A stretch of DNA of 64,000 nt from Ptiloglossa arizonensis (taxonomy: Eukaryota > Arthropoda > Insecta > Hymenoptera > Colletidae). The position numbers and the translations under genes were made by a program. The stretch covers positions 9,796,001 through 9,860,000 of the forward strand of contig NW_027478385.1 of assembly GCF_051014685.1 (NCBI RefSeq), given 5' to 3'. This document shows positions 21,421 to 35,294 of the stretch, one piece after another (position 1 is the stretch's first letter; each line of letters opens with the position of its first letter). A model generated the notes under the pieces. That model saw nothing but the letters and a program-made list of their open reading frames with translations, was not told the DNA's origin and did no database searches.

Positions 21421-24400
21421 CGCAATTCTGCTGCTCCAAACGCTTAACCAGAATGGCCTAGGGAAAAAATACACATACCGTTGTAATCGGCCGAGTTTCT
21501 ACTTTCAGATGCAACAGGAATTTTTGGGTTAGGTCATTCCGTTCGCGAGATATGGGTGTTTGAAGCTAAGAAATGGTTGAGAACAGAACAAATTTTTCGC
21601 AATTCTGCTGCTCCACCCGCTTAACCAGATTGGCCTAGGGAAAAAATACGCATACCGTTGTAATCGGGCGAGTTTCTAATTTCAGACGCAGCATGAATTT
21701 TTGGGTTTGGTCAATCCGTTCGCGAGACATGGGAGTTTGAAGCCAAGAAATGGTTGAGAAGGTAAAAAATTTTTCGCAATTCTGCTGCTCCAAACGCTTA
21801 ACCAGAATGGCCTAGGGAAAAAATACACATACCGTTGTAATCGGGCGAGTTTCTACTTTCAGACGCAATAGGAATTTTTGTGTTAGGTCAATCCGTTAGC
21901 GAGATATGGGAGTTTGAAGGCAAGAAATGGTTGATAAGGCAAAAAATTTTTCGCAATTCTGCTGCTCCAAACGCTTAACCAGAATGGCCTAGGGAAAAAA
22001 TACACATACCGTTGTAATCGGGCGAGTTTCTACTTTCAGATGCAATAGGAATTTTTGGGTTAGGTCAATCCGTTCGCGAGATATGGGAATTTGAAGCGAA
22101 GAAATGGTTGAGAAGGCAACAAATTTTTCGCAATTCTGCTGCTCCAAACGCTAAACCAGAATGGCCTAGGGAAGAAATACACATACCGCTGTAATCGGGC
22201 GAGTTTCTACTTTCAGATGCAATAGGAATTTTTGGGTTAGGTCAATCCGTTCGCGAGATACGGGAGTTTGAAGCCAAGAAATGGTTGAGAAGGCAAAAAA
22301 TTTTTCGCAATTCTGCTGCTCCTAACGCTTAACCAGAATGGCCTAGGGAAAAAATACACATACCGTTGTAATCGGGCGAGTTTCTACTTTCAGACGCAAC
22401 ATGAACTTGTGGGTTAGGTCAATCCGTTCGCGAGATATGGGAGTCTGAAGCCAAGAAATTGTTGGGAAGGGAAAAAATTATTCGCAATTCTGCTGCTCCA
22501 AACGCTTAACCAGAATGGCCTAGGGAAAAAATACACATACCGTTGTAATCGGGCGAGTTTCTACTTTCAAACGCAACTGGAATTTTTGGGTTAGGTCAAT
22601 CCGTTCGCGAGATATGGGAGTTTGAAGCCAAGAAATGGTTGAGAAGGCATAAAATTTTTCGCATTGCTGCTGCTCCAAACGCTTAACCAGAATGGCCTAG
22701 GGAAAAATACACATGCCGCTGTAGTCGGGCGAGTTTCTACTTTCAGATGCAATAGGAATTTTTGGGTTAGGACAATCCGTTCGCGAGATATGGGAGTTTG
22801 AAGCCAAGAAATGGTTGAGAAGGCAAAAAATTTTCTGCAATTCTGCTGCTCCAAACGCTTAACCAGAATGGCCTAGGGAAAAAATACACATACCGTTGTA
22901 ATCGGGCGAGTTTCTACTTTCAGATGCAATAGGAATTTTTGGGTTAGGTCAATCCGTTCGCGAGATATGGGAATTTGAAGCGAAGAAATGGTTGAGAAGG
23001 CAAAAAATTTTTCGCAATTCTGCTGCTCCAAACGCTTAACCGGAATGGCCTAGGGAAAAAATACACATACCGTTGTAATCGGGCGAGTTTCTACTTTCAG
23101 ACGCAACAGGAACATTTGGGTTAGGTCAATCCGTTCGCGAGATATGGGGGTCTGAAGCCAAGAAATGGTTGGGAAGGCAAAAAATTTTTCGCAATTCTGC
23201 TGCTCCAAACGCTTAACCAGAATGGCCTAGCAAAAAATACACATAGCGTTGTAATCGGGCGAGTTTCTACTTTCGGATGCAATAGGAATTTTTGGGTTAG
23301 GTCAATCCGTTCGCGAGATATGGGAGTTTGAAACCAAAAAATGGTTGAGAAGGCAAAAAATTTTTCGCAATTCTGCTGCTCCAAACGCTTAACCAGAATG
23401 GCCTCAGGGAAAAATACACGTATCGTTGTAATCGGGCGAGTTTCTACTTTCAAATGCAATGGGAATTTTTGGGTTAGGTCAATCCGTTCGCGAGATATGG
23501 TAGTTTGAAGCCAAGAAATTGTTGGGAATGCAAAAAATTTTTCGCAATTCTGCTGCTCCAAACGCTTAACCAGAATGGACTAGGGAAAAAATACATATAC
23601 CGTTGTAATCGGGCGAATTTCTACTTTCAGACGCAGCAGGAATTTTTGGGTTTGGTCAATCCGTTCGCGAGATATGGGACTTTGAAGCTAAGAAATGGTT
23701 GACAAGACAATAAATTTTTCGCAATTTTGCTGCTCCAATCGCTTAACCAGAATGGCCTCAGGGAAAAATACACGTACCGTTGTAATCGGGCGAGTTTCTA
23801 CTTTCAGATGCAATAGGAATTTTTGGGTTAGGTCAATCCGTTCGCGAGATATGGGAGTTTGAAACCAAAAAATGGTTGAGAAGGCAAAAAATTTTTCGCA
23901 ATTCTGCTGCTCCAAACGCTTAACCAGAATGGCCTAGGGAAAAAATACGCATACCGTTGTAATCGGGCGAGTATCTACTTTCAGACGCAACAGGAACTTT
24001 TGGGTTAGGTCAATCCGTTCGCGAGATATGGGAGTTTGAAGCTAAGAAATGGTTGAGAACAGAACAAATTTTTCGCAATTCTGCTGCTCCAAACTCTTAA
24101 CCAGAATGGCCTAGGGAAAAAATACGCATACCGTTGTAATCGGGCGAGTATCTACTTTCAGACGCAACAGGAACTTTTGGGTTAGGTCAATCCGTTCGCG
24201 AGATATGGGAGTCTGAAGCCAAGAAATGGTTGGGAAGGCAAAAAATTTTTCGCAATTCTGCTGCTCCAAACGCTTAACCAGAATGGCTTAGGGAAAAAAT
24301 ACACATACCGTTGTAATCGGGCGAGTTTCTACTTTCAGATGCAATAGGAATTTTTGGCTTAGGTCAATCCGTTCGCGAGATATGGGAATTTGAAGCGAAG

Positions 24401-25680
24401 AAATGGTTGAGAAGGCAAAAAATTTTTCTCAATTCTGCTACTCCAAACGCTTAACCAGAATGGCCTAGGGAAAAAATACACATACCGTTGTAATCGGGCG
24501 AGTTTCTACTTTCAGATGCAATAGGAATATTTGGGCTAGGTCAATCCGTTCGCGAGATATGGGAGTTTGAAGCCAAGAAATGGTTGAGAAGGCAAACAAT
24601 TTTTCGCAATTCTGCTGCTCCAAACGCTTAACCAGAATGGCCTAGGGAAGAAATACACATACCGCTGTAATCGGGCGAGTTTCTACTTTCAGATGCAGTA
24701 GGAATTTTTGGGTTAGGTCAATCCGTTCGCGAGATATGGGACTTTGAAGCTAAGAAATGGTTCAGAAGGCAACAAATTTTTCGCAATTCTGCTGCTCAAA
24801 GCGCTTAACCAGAATGGGCTAGGGAGAAAATACACACACCGTTGTAATTGGGCGAGTTTCTACTTTCAGATGCAACAGGAATCTTTGGGTTAGGTCAATC
24901 CGTTCGCGAGATATTGGAGTCTGAAGCCAAGAAATGGTTGGGAAGGCAAAAAATTTTTCGCAATTCTGCTGCTCCAAACGCGTAACCAGAATGGCCTAGG
25001 GAAAAAATACAGATACCGTTGTAATCGGGCGAGTTTCTACTTTCAGATGCAATAGGAATTTTTGGGTTAGGTCAATCCATTCGCGAGATATGGGAATTTG
25101 AAACCAAGAAATGGTTCAGAAGGCAAAAAATTTTTCGCAATTCTGCTGCTCCAAACGCTTAACCAGAATGGCCTAGGGAAGAAATACACATACCGCTGTA
25201 ATCGGGCGAGTTTCTACTTTCAGATGCAATAGGAATTTTTGGGTTAGGTCAATCCGTTCGCGAGATATGGGAGTTTGAATCCAAGAAATGGTTGAGAAGG
25301 CAAAAAATTTTTCGCAGTCCTACTGCTCCAAACGCTTAACCAGAATGGCCTAGGGAAGAAATACACATACCGCTGTAATCGGGCGAGTTTCTACTTTCAG
25401 ATGCAATAGGAATTTTTGGGTTAGGTCAATCCGTTCGCGAGATATGGGACTTTGAGGCTAAGAAATGGTTGACAAGACAACAAATTTTTCGCACTTTTGC
25501 TGCTCCAATCGCTTAACCAGAATGGCCTAAGTGAAAAATACACGTACCGTTGTAATCGAGCGAGTTTCTACTTTCAAATGCAATAGGAACTTTTGGGTTA
25601 GGTCAATCCGTTCGCGAGATATGGGACTCTGAAGCTAAGAAATGGTTCAGAAGGCAACAAATTTTTCGCAATTCTGCTGC
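21421..25680 (+). repeat. Composite A+B+C super-unit, first occurrence (part)
   Basis: Runs HOR-A m2-m11 (to about 23.15 kb), the B module (to about 23.9 kb), then C-type monomers with cgagtatctac, gaacttttgggttagg and gttcagaaggc. It corresponds base for base to 37.17-41.43 kb at a 15750-bp offset, checked at cgcaattctg 21421/37171 and at further anchors. The HOR-A part also matches 26.3-29.7 kb at 6371 bp. A perfect site 2 sits at 22249. Confidence 0.82.
22249..22265 (+). promoter_or_regulatory. CENP-B-box-like site 2, perfect core
   Basis: 1948 bp from the previous one, and 950 bp after the site 1 at 21299. Confidence 0.6.
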
Positions 25681-26671
25681 TCAAAGCGCTTAACCAGAAT
25701 GGGCTAGGGAAAAAATACACACACCGTTGTAATTGGGCGAGTTTCTACTTTCAGATGCAACAGGAATTTTTGGGTTAGGTCAATCCATTCGCGAGATATG
25801 GGAATTTGAAACCAAGAAATGGTTGAGAAGGCAAAAAATTTTTCGCAATTCTGCTGCTCCAAACGCTTAACCAGAGTGGCCTAGGGAAAAAATACACATA
25901 CGTTTGTAATCGGGCGAGTTTTTACTTTCAGATGCAATAGGAATTTTTGGGTTAGGTCAATCCGTTCGCGAGATATGGGACCTTGAAGCTAAGAAACGGT
26001 TGAGAAGGCAACAAATTTTTCGCAATTCTGCTGCTCCAAACGCTTAACCAGAATGGCCTAGGGAAAAAATACACATACCGTTGTAATCGGGCGAGTTTCT
26101 ACTTTCAGATGCAATAGGAATTTTTGGCTTAGGTCAATCCGTTCGCGAGATATGGGAATTTGAAGCGAAGAAATGGTTGAGAAGGCAAAAAATTTTTCGC
26201 AATTCTGCTGCTCCAAACGCTTAACCAGAGTGGCCTAGGGAAAAAATACACATACGTTTGTAATCGGGCGAGTTTCTACTTTCAGACGCAATAGGAATTT
26301 TTGTGTTAGGTCAATCCGTTCGCGAGATATGGGAGTTTGAAGGCAAGAAATGGTTGATAAGGCAAAAAATTTTTCGCAATTCTGCTGCTCCAAACGCTTA
26401 ACCAGAATGGCCTAGGGAAAAAATACACATACCGTTGTAATCGGGCGAGTTTCTACTTTCAGATGCAATAGGAATTTTTGGGTTAGGTCAATCCGTTCGC
26501 GAGATATGGGAATTTGAAGCGAAGAAATGGTTGAGAAGGCAACAAATTTTTCGCAATTCTGCTGCTCCAAACGCTAAACCAGAATGGCCTAGGGAAGAAA
26601 TACACATACCGCTGTAATCGGGCGAGTTTCTACTTTCAGATGCAATAGGAATTTTTGGGTTAGGTCAATCC

Positions 26672-26688
26672 GTTCGCGAGATACGGGA
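26672..26688 (+). promoter_or_regulatory. CENP-B-box-like site 2, perfect core
   Basis: First of a pair 1948 bp apart in 5132-bp unit copy 1. Confidence 0.6.
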
Positions 26689-27669
26689 GTTTGAAGCCAA
26701 GAAATGGTTGAGAAGGCAAAAAATTTTTCGCAATTCTGCTGCTCCTAACGCTTAACCAGAATGGCCTAGGGAAAAAATACACATACCGTTGTAATCGGGC
26801 GAGTTTCTACTTTCAGACGCAACATGAACTTGTGGGTTAGGTCAATCCGTTCGCGAGATATGGGAGTCTGAAGCCAAGAAATTGTTGGGAAGGGAAAAAA
26901 TTATTCGCAATTCTGCTGCTCCAAACGCTTAACCAGAATGGCCTAGGGAAAAAATACACATACCGTTGTAATCGGGCGAGTTTCTACTTTCAAACGCAAC
27001 TGGAATTTTTGGGTTAGTTCAATCCGTTCGCGAGATATGGGAGATTGAAGCCAAGAAATGGTTGAGAAGGCATAAAATTTTTCGCAATTCTGCTGCTCCA
27101 AACGCTTAACCAGAATGGCCTAGGGAAAAAAATACACATACCGTTGTAATCGGGCGGGTTTCTACTTTCAGATGCAATAGGAATTTTTGGGTTAGGTCAA
27201 TCCGTTCGCGAGATATGGGAATTTGAAGCGAAGAAATGGTTGAGAAGGCAACAAATTTTTCGCAATTCTGCTGCTCCAAACGCTTAACCAGAATGGCCTA
27301 GGGAAAAAATACACATACCGTTGTAATCGGGCGAGTTTCTACTTTCAGACGCAACAGGAACATTTGGGTTAGGTCAATCCGTTCGCGAGATATGGGGGTC
27401 TGAAGCCAAGAAATTGTTGGGAAGGGAAAAAAGTTTTCACAATTCTGCTGCTCCAAACGCTTAACCAGAATGGCCTAGGCAAAAAATACACATAGCGTTG
27501 TAATCGGGCGAGTTTCTACTTTCGGATGCAATAGGAATTTTTGGGTTAGGTCAATCCGTTCGCGAGATATGGGAGTTTGAAGCCAAGAAATGGTTGAGAA
27601 GGCAAAAAATTTTTCGCAATTCTGCTGCTCCAAACGCTTAACCAGAATGGCCTCAAGGAAAAATACACG

Positions 27670-27686
27670 TTTCGTTGTAATCGGGC
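27670..27686 (+). promoter_or_regulatory. CENP-B-box-like site 1, perfect core
   Basis: Recombined m1 in 5132-bp unit copy 1, exactly 6371 bp from the site at 21299. Confidence 0.7.
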
Positions 27687-28619
27687 GAGTTTCTACTTTC
27701 AGATGCAACAGGAATTTTTGGGTTAGGTCATTCCGTTCGCGAGATATGGGGGTCTGAAGCCAAGAAATTGTTGGGAAGGGAAAAAATTTTTCGCAATTCT
27801 GCTGCTCCAAACGCTTAACCAGAATGGCCTAGGGAAAAAATACACATACCGTTGTAATCGGCCGAGTTTCTACTTTCAGATGCAACAGGAATTTTTGGGT
27901 TAGGTCATTCCGTTCGCGAGATATGGGTGTTTGAAGCTAAGAAATGGTTGAGAACAGAACAAATTTTTCGCAATTCTGCTGCTCCACCCGCTTAACCAGA
28001 TTGGCCTAGGGAAAAAATACGCATACCGTTGTAATCGGGCGAGTTTCTAATTTCAGACGCAGCATGAATTTTTGGGTTTGGTCAATCCGTTCGCGAGACA
28101 TGGGAGTTTGAAGCCAAGAAATGGTTGAGAAGGTAAAAAATTTTTCGCAATTCTGCTGCTCCAAACGCTTAACCAGAATGGCCTAGGGAAAAAATACACA
28201 TACCGTTGTAATCGGGCGAGTTTCTACTTTCAGACGCAATAGGAATTTTTGTGTTAGGTCAATCCGTTAGCGAGATATGGGAGTTTGAAGGCAAGAAATG
28301 GTTGATAAGGCAAAAAATTTTTCGCAATTCTGCTGCTCCAAACGCTTAACCAGAATGGCCTAGGGAAAAAATACACATACCGTTGTAATCGGGCGAGTTT
28401 CTACTTTCAGATGCAATAGGAATTTTTGGGTTAGGTCAATCCGTTCGCGAGATATGGGAATTTGAAGCGAAGAAATGGTTGAGAAGGCAACAAATTTTTC
28501 GCAATTCTGCTGCTCCAAACGCTAAACCAGAATGGCCTAGGGAAGAAATACACATACCGCTGTAATCGGGCGAGTTTCTACTTTCAGATGCAATAGGAAT
28601 TTTTGGGTTAGGTCAATCC

Positions 28620-28636
28620 GTTCGCGAGATACGGGA
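28620..28636 (+). promoter_or_regulatory. CENP-B-box-like site 2, perfect core
   Basis: Second of the pair in 5132-bp unit copy 1, 950 bp after the site 1 at 27670. Confidence 0.6.
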
Positions 28637-30145
28637 GTTTGAAGCCAAGAAATGGTTGAGAAGGCAAAAAATTTTTCGCAATTCTGCTGCTCCTAACGCT
28701 TAACCAGAATGGCCTAGGGAAAAAATACACATACCGTTGTAATCGGGCGAGTTTCTACTTTCAGACGCAACATGAACTTGTGGGTTAGGTCAATCCGTTC
28801 GCGAGATATGGGAGTCTGAAGCCAAGAAATTGTTGGGAAGGGAAAAAATTATTCGCAATTCTGCTGCTCCAAACGCTTAACCAGAATGGCCTAGGGAAAA
28901 AATACACATACCGTTGTAATCGGGCGAGTTTCTACTTTCAAACGCAACTGGAATTTTTGGGTTAGGTCAATCCGTTCGCGAGATATGGGAGTTTGAAGCC
29001 AAGAAATGGTTGAGAAGGCATAAAATTTTTCGCATTGCTGCTGCTCCAAACGCTTAACCAGAATGGCCTAGGGAAAAATACACATGCCGCTGTAGTCGGG
29101 CGAGTTTCTACTTTCAGATGCAATAGGAATTTTTGGGTTAGGACAATCCGTTCGCGAGATATGGGAGTTTGAAGCCAAGAAATGGTTGAGAAGGCAAAAA
29201 ATTTTCTGCAATTCTGCTGCTCCAAACGCTTAACCAGAATGGCCTAGGGAAAAAATACACATACCGTTGTAATCGGGCGAGTTTCTACTTTCAGATGCAA
29301 TAGGAATTCTTGGGTTAGGTCAATCCGTTCGCGAGATATGGGAATTTGAAGCGAAGAAATGGTTGAGAAGGCAAAAAATTTTTCGCAATTCTGCTGCTCC
29401 AAACGCTTAACCGGAATGGCCTAGGGAAAAAATACACATACCGTTGTAATCGGGCGAGTTTCTACTTTCAGACGCAACAGGAACATTTGGGTTAGGTCAA
29501 TCCGTTCGCGAGGTATGGGGGTCTGAAGCCAAGAAATGGTTGGGAAGGCAAAAAATTTTTCGCAATTCTGCTGCTCCAAACGCTTAACCAGAATGGCCTA
29601 GCAAAAAATACACATAGCGTTGTAATCGGGCGAGTTTCTACTTTCGGATGCAATAGGAATTTTTGGGTTAGGTCAATCCGTTCGCGAGATATGGGGGTCT
29701 GAAGCCAAGAAATTGTTGGGAAGGGAAAAAATTATTCGCAATTCTGCTGCTCCAAACGCTTAACCAGAATGGCCTCAGGGAAAAATACACGTATCGTTGT
29801 AATCGGGCGAGTTTCTACTTTCAAATGCAATAGGAATTTTTGGGTTAGGTCAATCCGTTCGCGAGATATGGGAGTTTGAAGCCAAGAAATGGTAGAGAAG
29901 GCAAAAAAGTTTTCACAATTCTGCTGCTCCAAACGCTTAACCAGAATGGCCTAGGCAAAAAATACACATAGCGTTGTAATCGGGCGAGTTTCTACTTTCG
30001 GATGCAATAGGAATTTTTGGGTTAGGTCAATCCGTTCGCGAGATATGGGAGTTTGAAGCCAAGAAATGGTTGAGAAGGCAAAAAATTTTTCGCAATTCTG
30101 CTGCTCCAAACGCTTAACCAGAATGGCCTCAAGGAAAAATACACG

Positions 30146-30162
30146 TTTCGTTGTAATCGGGC
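30146..30162 (+). promoter_or_regulatory. CENP-B-box-like site 1, perfect core
   Basis: Original-type m1 (ggccaaaccg, gcgcgata) near the end of 5132-bp unit copy 1. Confidence 0.7.
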
Positions 30163-31803
30163 GAGTTTCTACTTTCAAATGCAATAGGAATTTTTGGGTT
30201 AGGCCAAACCGTTCGCGCGATATGGGAGTTTGAAGCCAAGAAATGGTTGAGAAGGCAAAAAATTTTTCGCAATTCTGCTGCTCCAAACGCTTAACCAGAA
30301 TGGCCTAGGGAAAAAATACACATACCGTTGTAATCGGCCGAGTTTCTACTTTCAGATGCAACAGGAATTTTTGGGTTAGGTCATTCCGTTCGCGAGATAT
30401 GGGTGTTTGAAGCTAAGAAATGGTTGAGAACAGAACAAATTTTTCGCAATTCTGCTGCTCCACCCGCTTAACCAGATTGGCCTAGGGAAAAAATACGCAT
30501 ACCGTTGTAATCGGGCGAGTTTCTAATTTCAGACGCAGCATGAATTTTTGGGTTTGGTCAATCCGTTCGCGAGACATGGGAGTTTGAAGCCAAGAAATGG
30601 TTGAGAAGGTAAAAAATTTTTCGCAATTCTGCTGCTCCAAACGCTTAACCAGAATGGCCTAGGGAAAAAATACACATACCGTTGTAATCGGGCGAGTTTC
30701 TACTTTCAGACGCAATAGGAATTTTTGTGTTAGGTCAATCCGTTCGCGAGATATGGGAGTTTGAAGGCAAGAAATGGTTGATAAGGCAAAAAATTTTTCG
30801 CAATTCTGCTGCTCAAAGCGCTTAACCAGAATGGGCTAGGGAAAAAATACACACACCGTTGTAATTGGGCGAGTTTCTACTTTCAGATGCAACAGGAATT
30901 TTTGGGTTAGGTCAATCCATTCGCGAGATATGGGAATTTGAAACCAAGAAATGGTTGAGAAGGCAAAAAATTTTTCGCAATTCTGCTGCTCCAAACGCTT
31001 AACCAGAGTGGCCTAGGGAAAAAATACACATACGTTTGTAATCGGGCGAGTTTTTACTTTCAGATGCAATAGGAATTTTTGGGTTAGGTCAATCCGTTCG
31101 CGAGATATGGGACCTTGAAGCTAAGAAACGGTTGAGAAGGCAACAAATTTTTCGCAATTCTGCTGCTCCAAACGCTTAACCAGAATGGCCTAGGGAAAAA
31201 ATACACATACCGTTGTAATCGGGCGAGTTTCTACTTTCAGATGCAATAGGAATTTTTGGCTTAGGTCAATCCGTTCGCGAGATATGGGAATTTGAAGCGA
31301 AGAAATGGTTGAGAAGGCAAAAAATTTTTCGCAATTCTGCTGCTCCAAACGCTTAACCAGAGTGGCCTAGGGAAAAAATACACATACGTTTGTAATCGGG
31401 CGAGTTTCTACTTTCAGACGCAATAGGAATTTTTGTGTTAGGTCAATCCGTTCGCGAGATATGGGAGTTTGAAGGCAAGAAATGGTTGATAAGGCAAAAA
31501 ATTTTTCGCAATTCTGCTGCTCCAAACGCTTAACCAGAATGGCCTAGGGAAAAAATACACATACCGTTGTAATCGGGCGAGTTTCTACTTTCAGATGCAA
31601 TAGGAATTTTTGGGTTAGGTCAATCCGTTCGCGAGATATGGGAATTTGAAGCGAAGAAATGGTTGAGAAGGCAACAAATTTTTCGCAATTCTGCTGCTCC
31701 AAACGCTAAACCAGAATGGCCTAGGGAAGAAATACACATACCGCTGTAATCGGGCGAGTTTCTACTTTCAGATGCAATAGGAATTTTTGGGTTAGGTCAA
31801 TCC

Positions 31804-31820
31804 GTTCGCGAGATACGGGA
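31804..31820 (+). promoter_or_regulatory. CENP-B-box-like site 2, perfect core
   Basis: First of the pair in 5132-bp unit copy 2. Confidence 0.6.
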
Positions 31821-32801
31821 GTTTGAAGCCAAGAAATGGTTGAGAAGGCAAAAAATTTTTCGCAATTCTGCTGCTCCTAACGCTTAACCAGAATGGCCTA
31901 GGGAAAAAATACACATACCGTTGTAATCGGGCGAGTTTCTACTTTCAGACGCAACATGAACTTGTGGGTTAGGTCAATCCGTTCGCGAGATATGGGAGTC
32001 TGAAGCCAAGAAATTGTTGGGAAGGGAAAAAATTATTCGCAATTCTGCTGCTCCAAACGCTTAACCAGAATGGCCTAGGGAAAAAATACACATACCGTTG
32101 TAATCGGGCGAGTTTCTACTTTCAAACGCAACTGGAATTTTTGGGTTAGTTCAATCCGTTCGCGAGATATGGGAGATTGAAGCCAAGAAATGGTTGAGAA
32201 GGCATAAAATTTTTCGCAATTCTGCTGCTCCAAACGCTTAACCAGAATGGCCTAGGGAAAAAAATACACATACCGTTGTAATCGGGCGGGTTTCTACTTT
32301 CAGATGCAATAGGAATTTTTGGGTTAGGTCAATCCGTTCGCGAGATATGGGAATTTGAAGCGAAGAAATGGTTGAGAAGGCAACAAATTTTTCGCAATTC
32401 TGCTGCTCCAAACGCTTAACCAGAATGGCCTAGGGAAAAAATACACATACCGTTGTAATCGGGCGAGTTTCTACTTTCAGACGCAACAGGAACATTTGGG
32501 TTAGGTCAATCCGTTCGCGAGATATGGGGGTCTGAAGCCAAGAAATTGTTGGGAAGGGAAAAAAGTTTTCACAATTCTGCTGCTCCAAACGCTTAACCAG
32601 AATGGCCTAGGCAAAAAATACACATAGCGTTGTAATCGGGCGAGTTTCTACTTTCGGATGCAATAGGAATTTTTGGGTTAGGTCAATCCGTTCGCGAGAT
32701 ATGGGAGTTTGAAGCCAAGAAATGGTTGAGAAGGCAAAAAATTTTTCGCAATTCTGCTGCTCCAAACGCTTAACCAGAATGGCCTCAAGGAAAAATACAC
32801 G

Positions 32802-32818
32802 TTTCGTTGTAATCGGGC
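32802..32818 (+). promoter_or_regulatory. CENP-B-box-like site 1, perfect core
   Basis: Recombined m1 of 5132-bp unit copy 2. The equivalent monomer was lost at 37.14 kb. Confidence 0.7.
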
Positions 32819-33751
32819 GAGTTTCTACTTTCAGATGCAACAGGAATTTTTGGGTTAGGTCATTCCGTTCGCGAGATATGGGGGTCTGAAGCCAAGAAAT
32901 TGTTGGGAAGGGAAAAAATTTTTCGCAATTCTGCTGCTCCAAACGCTTAACCAGAATGGCCTAGGGAAAAAATACACATACCGTTGTAATCGGCCGAGTT
33001 TCTACTTTCAGATGCAACAGGAATTTTTGGGTTAGGTCATTCCGTTCGCGAGATATGGGTGTTTGAAGCTAAGAAATGGTTGAGAACAGAACAAATTTTT
33101 CGCAATTCTGCTGCTCCACCCGCTTAACCAGATTGGCCTAGGGAAAAAATACGCATACCGTTGTAATCGGGCGAGTTTCTAATTTCAGACGCAGCATGAA
33201 TTTTTGGGTTTGGTCAATCCGTTCGCGAGACATGGGAGTTTGAAGCCAAGAAATGGTTGAGAAGGTAAAAAATTTTTCGCAATTCTGCTGCTCCAAACGC
33301 TTAACCAGAATGGCCTAGGGAAAAAATACACATACCGTTGTAATCGGGCGAGTTTCTACTTTCAGACGCAATAGGAATTTTTGTGTTAGGTCAATCCGTT
33401 AGCGAGATATGGGAGTTTGAAGGCAAGAAATGGTTGATAAGGCAAAAAATTTTTCGCAATTCTGCTGCTCCAAACGCTTAACCAGAATGGCCTAGGGAAA
33501 AAATACACATACCGTTGTAATCGGGCGAGTTTCTACTTTCAGATGCAATAGGAATTTTTGGGTTAGGTCAATCCGTTCGCGAGATATGGGAATTTGAAGC
33601 GAAGAAATGGTTGAGAAGGCAACAAATTTTTCGCAATTCTGCTGCTCCAAACGCTAAACCAGAATGGCCTAGGGAAGAAATACACATACCGCTGTAATCG
33701 GGCGAGTTTCTACTTTCAGATGCAATAGGAATTTTTGGGTTAGGTCAATCC

Positions 33752-33768
33752 GTTCGCGAGATACGGGA
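33752..33768 (+). promoter_or_regulatory. CENP-B-box-like site 2, perfect core
   Basis: Second of the pair in 5132-bp unit copy 2, 950 bp after the site 1 at 32802. Confidence 0.6.
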
Positions 33769-35277
33769 GTTTGAAGCCAAGAAATGGTTGAGAAGGCAAA
33801 AAATTTTTCGCAATTCTGCTGCTCCTAACGCTTAACCAGAATGGCCTAGGGAAAAAATACACATACCGTTGTAATCGGGCGAGTTTCTACTTTCAGACGC
33901 AACATGAACTTGTGGGTTAGGTCAATCCGTTCGCGAGATATGGGAGTCTGAAGCCAAGAAATTGTTGGGAAGGGAAAAAATTATTCGCAATTCTGCTGCT
34001 CCAAACGCTTAACCAGAATGGCCTAGGGAAAAAATACACATACCGTTGTAATCGGGCGAGTTTCTACTTTCAAACGCAACTGGAATTTTTGGGTTAGGTC
34101 AATCCGTTCGCGAGATATGGGAGTTTGAAGCCAAGAAATGGTTGAGAAGGCATAAAATTTTTCGCATTGCTGCTGCTCCAAACGCTTAACCAGAATGGCC
34201 TAGGGAAAAATACACATGCCGCTGTAGTCGGGCGAGTTTCTACTTTCAGATGCAATAGGAATTTTTGGGTTAGGACAATCCGTTCGCGAGATATGGGAGT
34301 TTGAAGCCAAGAAATGGTTGAGAAGGCAAAAAATTTTCTGCAATTCTGCTGCTCCAAACGCTTAACCAGAATGGCCTAGGGAAAAAATACACATACCGTT
34401 GTAATCGGGCGAGTTTCTACTTTCAGATGCAATAGGAATTCTTGGGTTAGGTCAATCCGTTCGCGAGATATGGGAATTTGAAGCGAAGAAATGGTTGAGA
34501 AGGCAAAAAATTTTTCGCAATTCTGCTGCTCCAAACGCTTAACCGGAATGGCCTAGGGAAAAAATACACATACCGTTGTAATCGGGCGAGTTTCTACTTT
34601 CAGACGCAACAGGAACATTTGGGTTAGGTCAATCCGTTCGCGAGGTATGGGGGTCTGAAGCCAAGAAATGGTTGGGAAGGCAAAAAATTTTTCGCAATTC
34701 TGCTGCTCCAAACGCTTAACCAGAATGGCCTAGCAAAAAATACACATAGCGTTGTAATCGGGCGAGTTTCTACTTTCGGATGCAATAGGAATTTTTGGGT
34801 TAGGTCAATCCGTTCGCGAGATATGGGGGTCTGAAGCCAAGAAATTGTTGGGAAGGGAAAAAATTATTCGCAATTCTGCTGCTCCAAACGCTTAACCAGA
34901 ATGGCCTCAGGGAAAAATACACGTATCGTTGTAATCGGGCGAGTTTCTACTTTCAAATGCAATAGGAATTTTTGGGTTAGGTCAATCCGTTCGCGAGATA
35001 TGGGAGTTTGAAGCCAAGAAATGGTAGAGAAGGCAAAAAAGTTTTCACAATTCTGCTGCTCCAAACGCTTAACCAGAATGGCCTAGGCAAAAAATACACA
35101 TAGCGTTGTAATCGGGCGAGTTTCTACTTTCGGATGCAATAGGAATTTTTGGGTTAGGTCAATCCGTTCGCGAGATATGGGAGTTTGAAGCCAAGAAATG
35201 GTTGAGAAGGCAAAAAATTTTTCGCAATTCTGCTGCTCCAAACGCTTAACCAGAATGGCCTCAAGGAAAAATACACG

Positions 35278-35294
35278 TTTCGTTGTAATCGGGC
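35278..35294 (+). promoter_or_regulatory. CENP-B-box-like site 1, perfect core
   Basis: Original-type m1 of 5132-bp unit copy 2. Confidence 0.7.

Larger units (their letters stand above)
25681..30812 (+). repeat. 5132-bp (29-monomer) unit, copy 1
   Basis: Starts inside a ctcaaagcgc / gggctaggg C monomer, continues with C-type units, enters HOR-A at the tttttgtgttagg monomer (about 26.28 kb), runs through the recombined m6-m13-m1 and m2-m11 sections, one B monomer, then m12, m13, m1-m4, and ends in m4 (aaggcaag, ttgataagg). It contains two perfect site-1 cores and two perfect site-2 cores. Anchors 5132 bp apart: tcaaagcg 25681/30813, site-1 cores 27670/32802 and 30146/35278. Confidence 0.88.
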
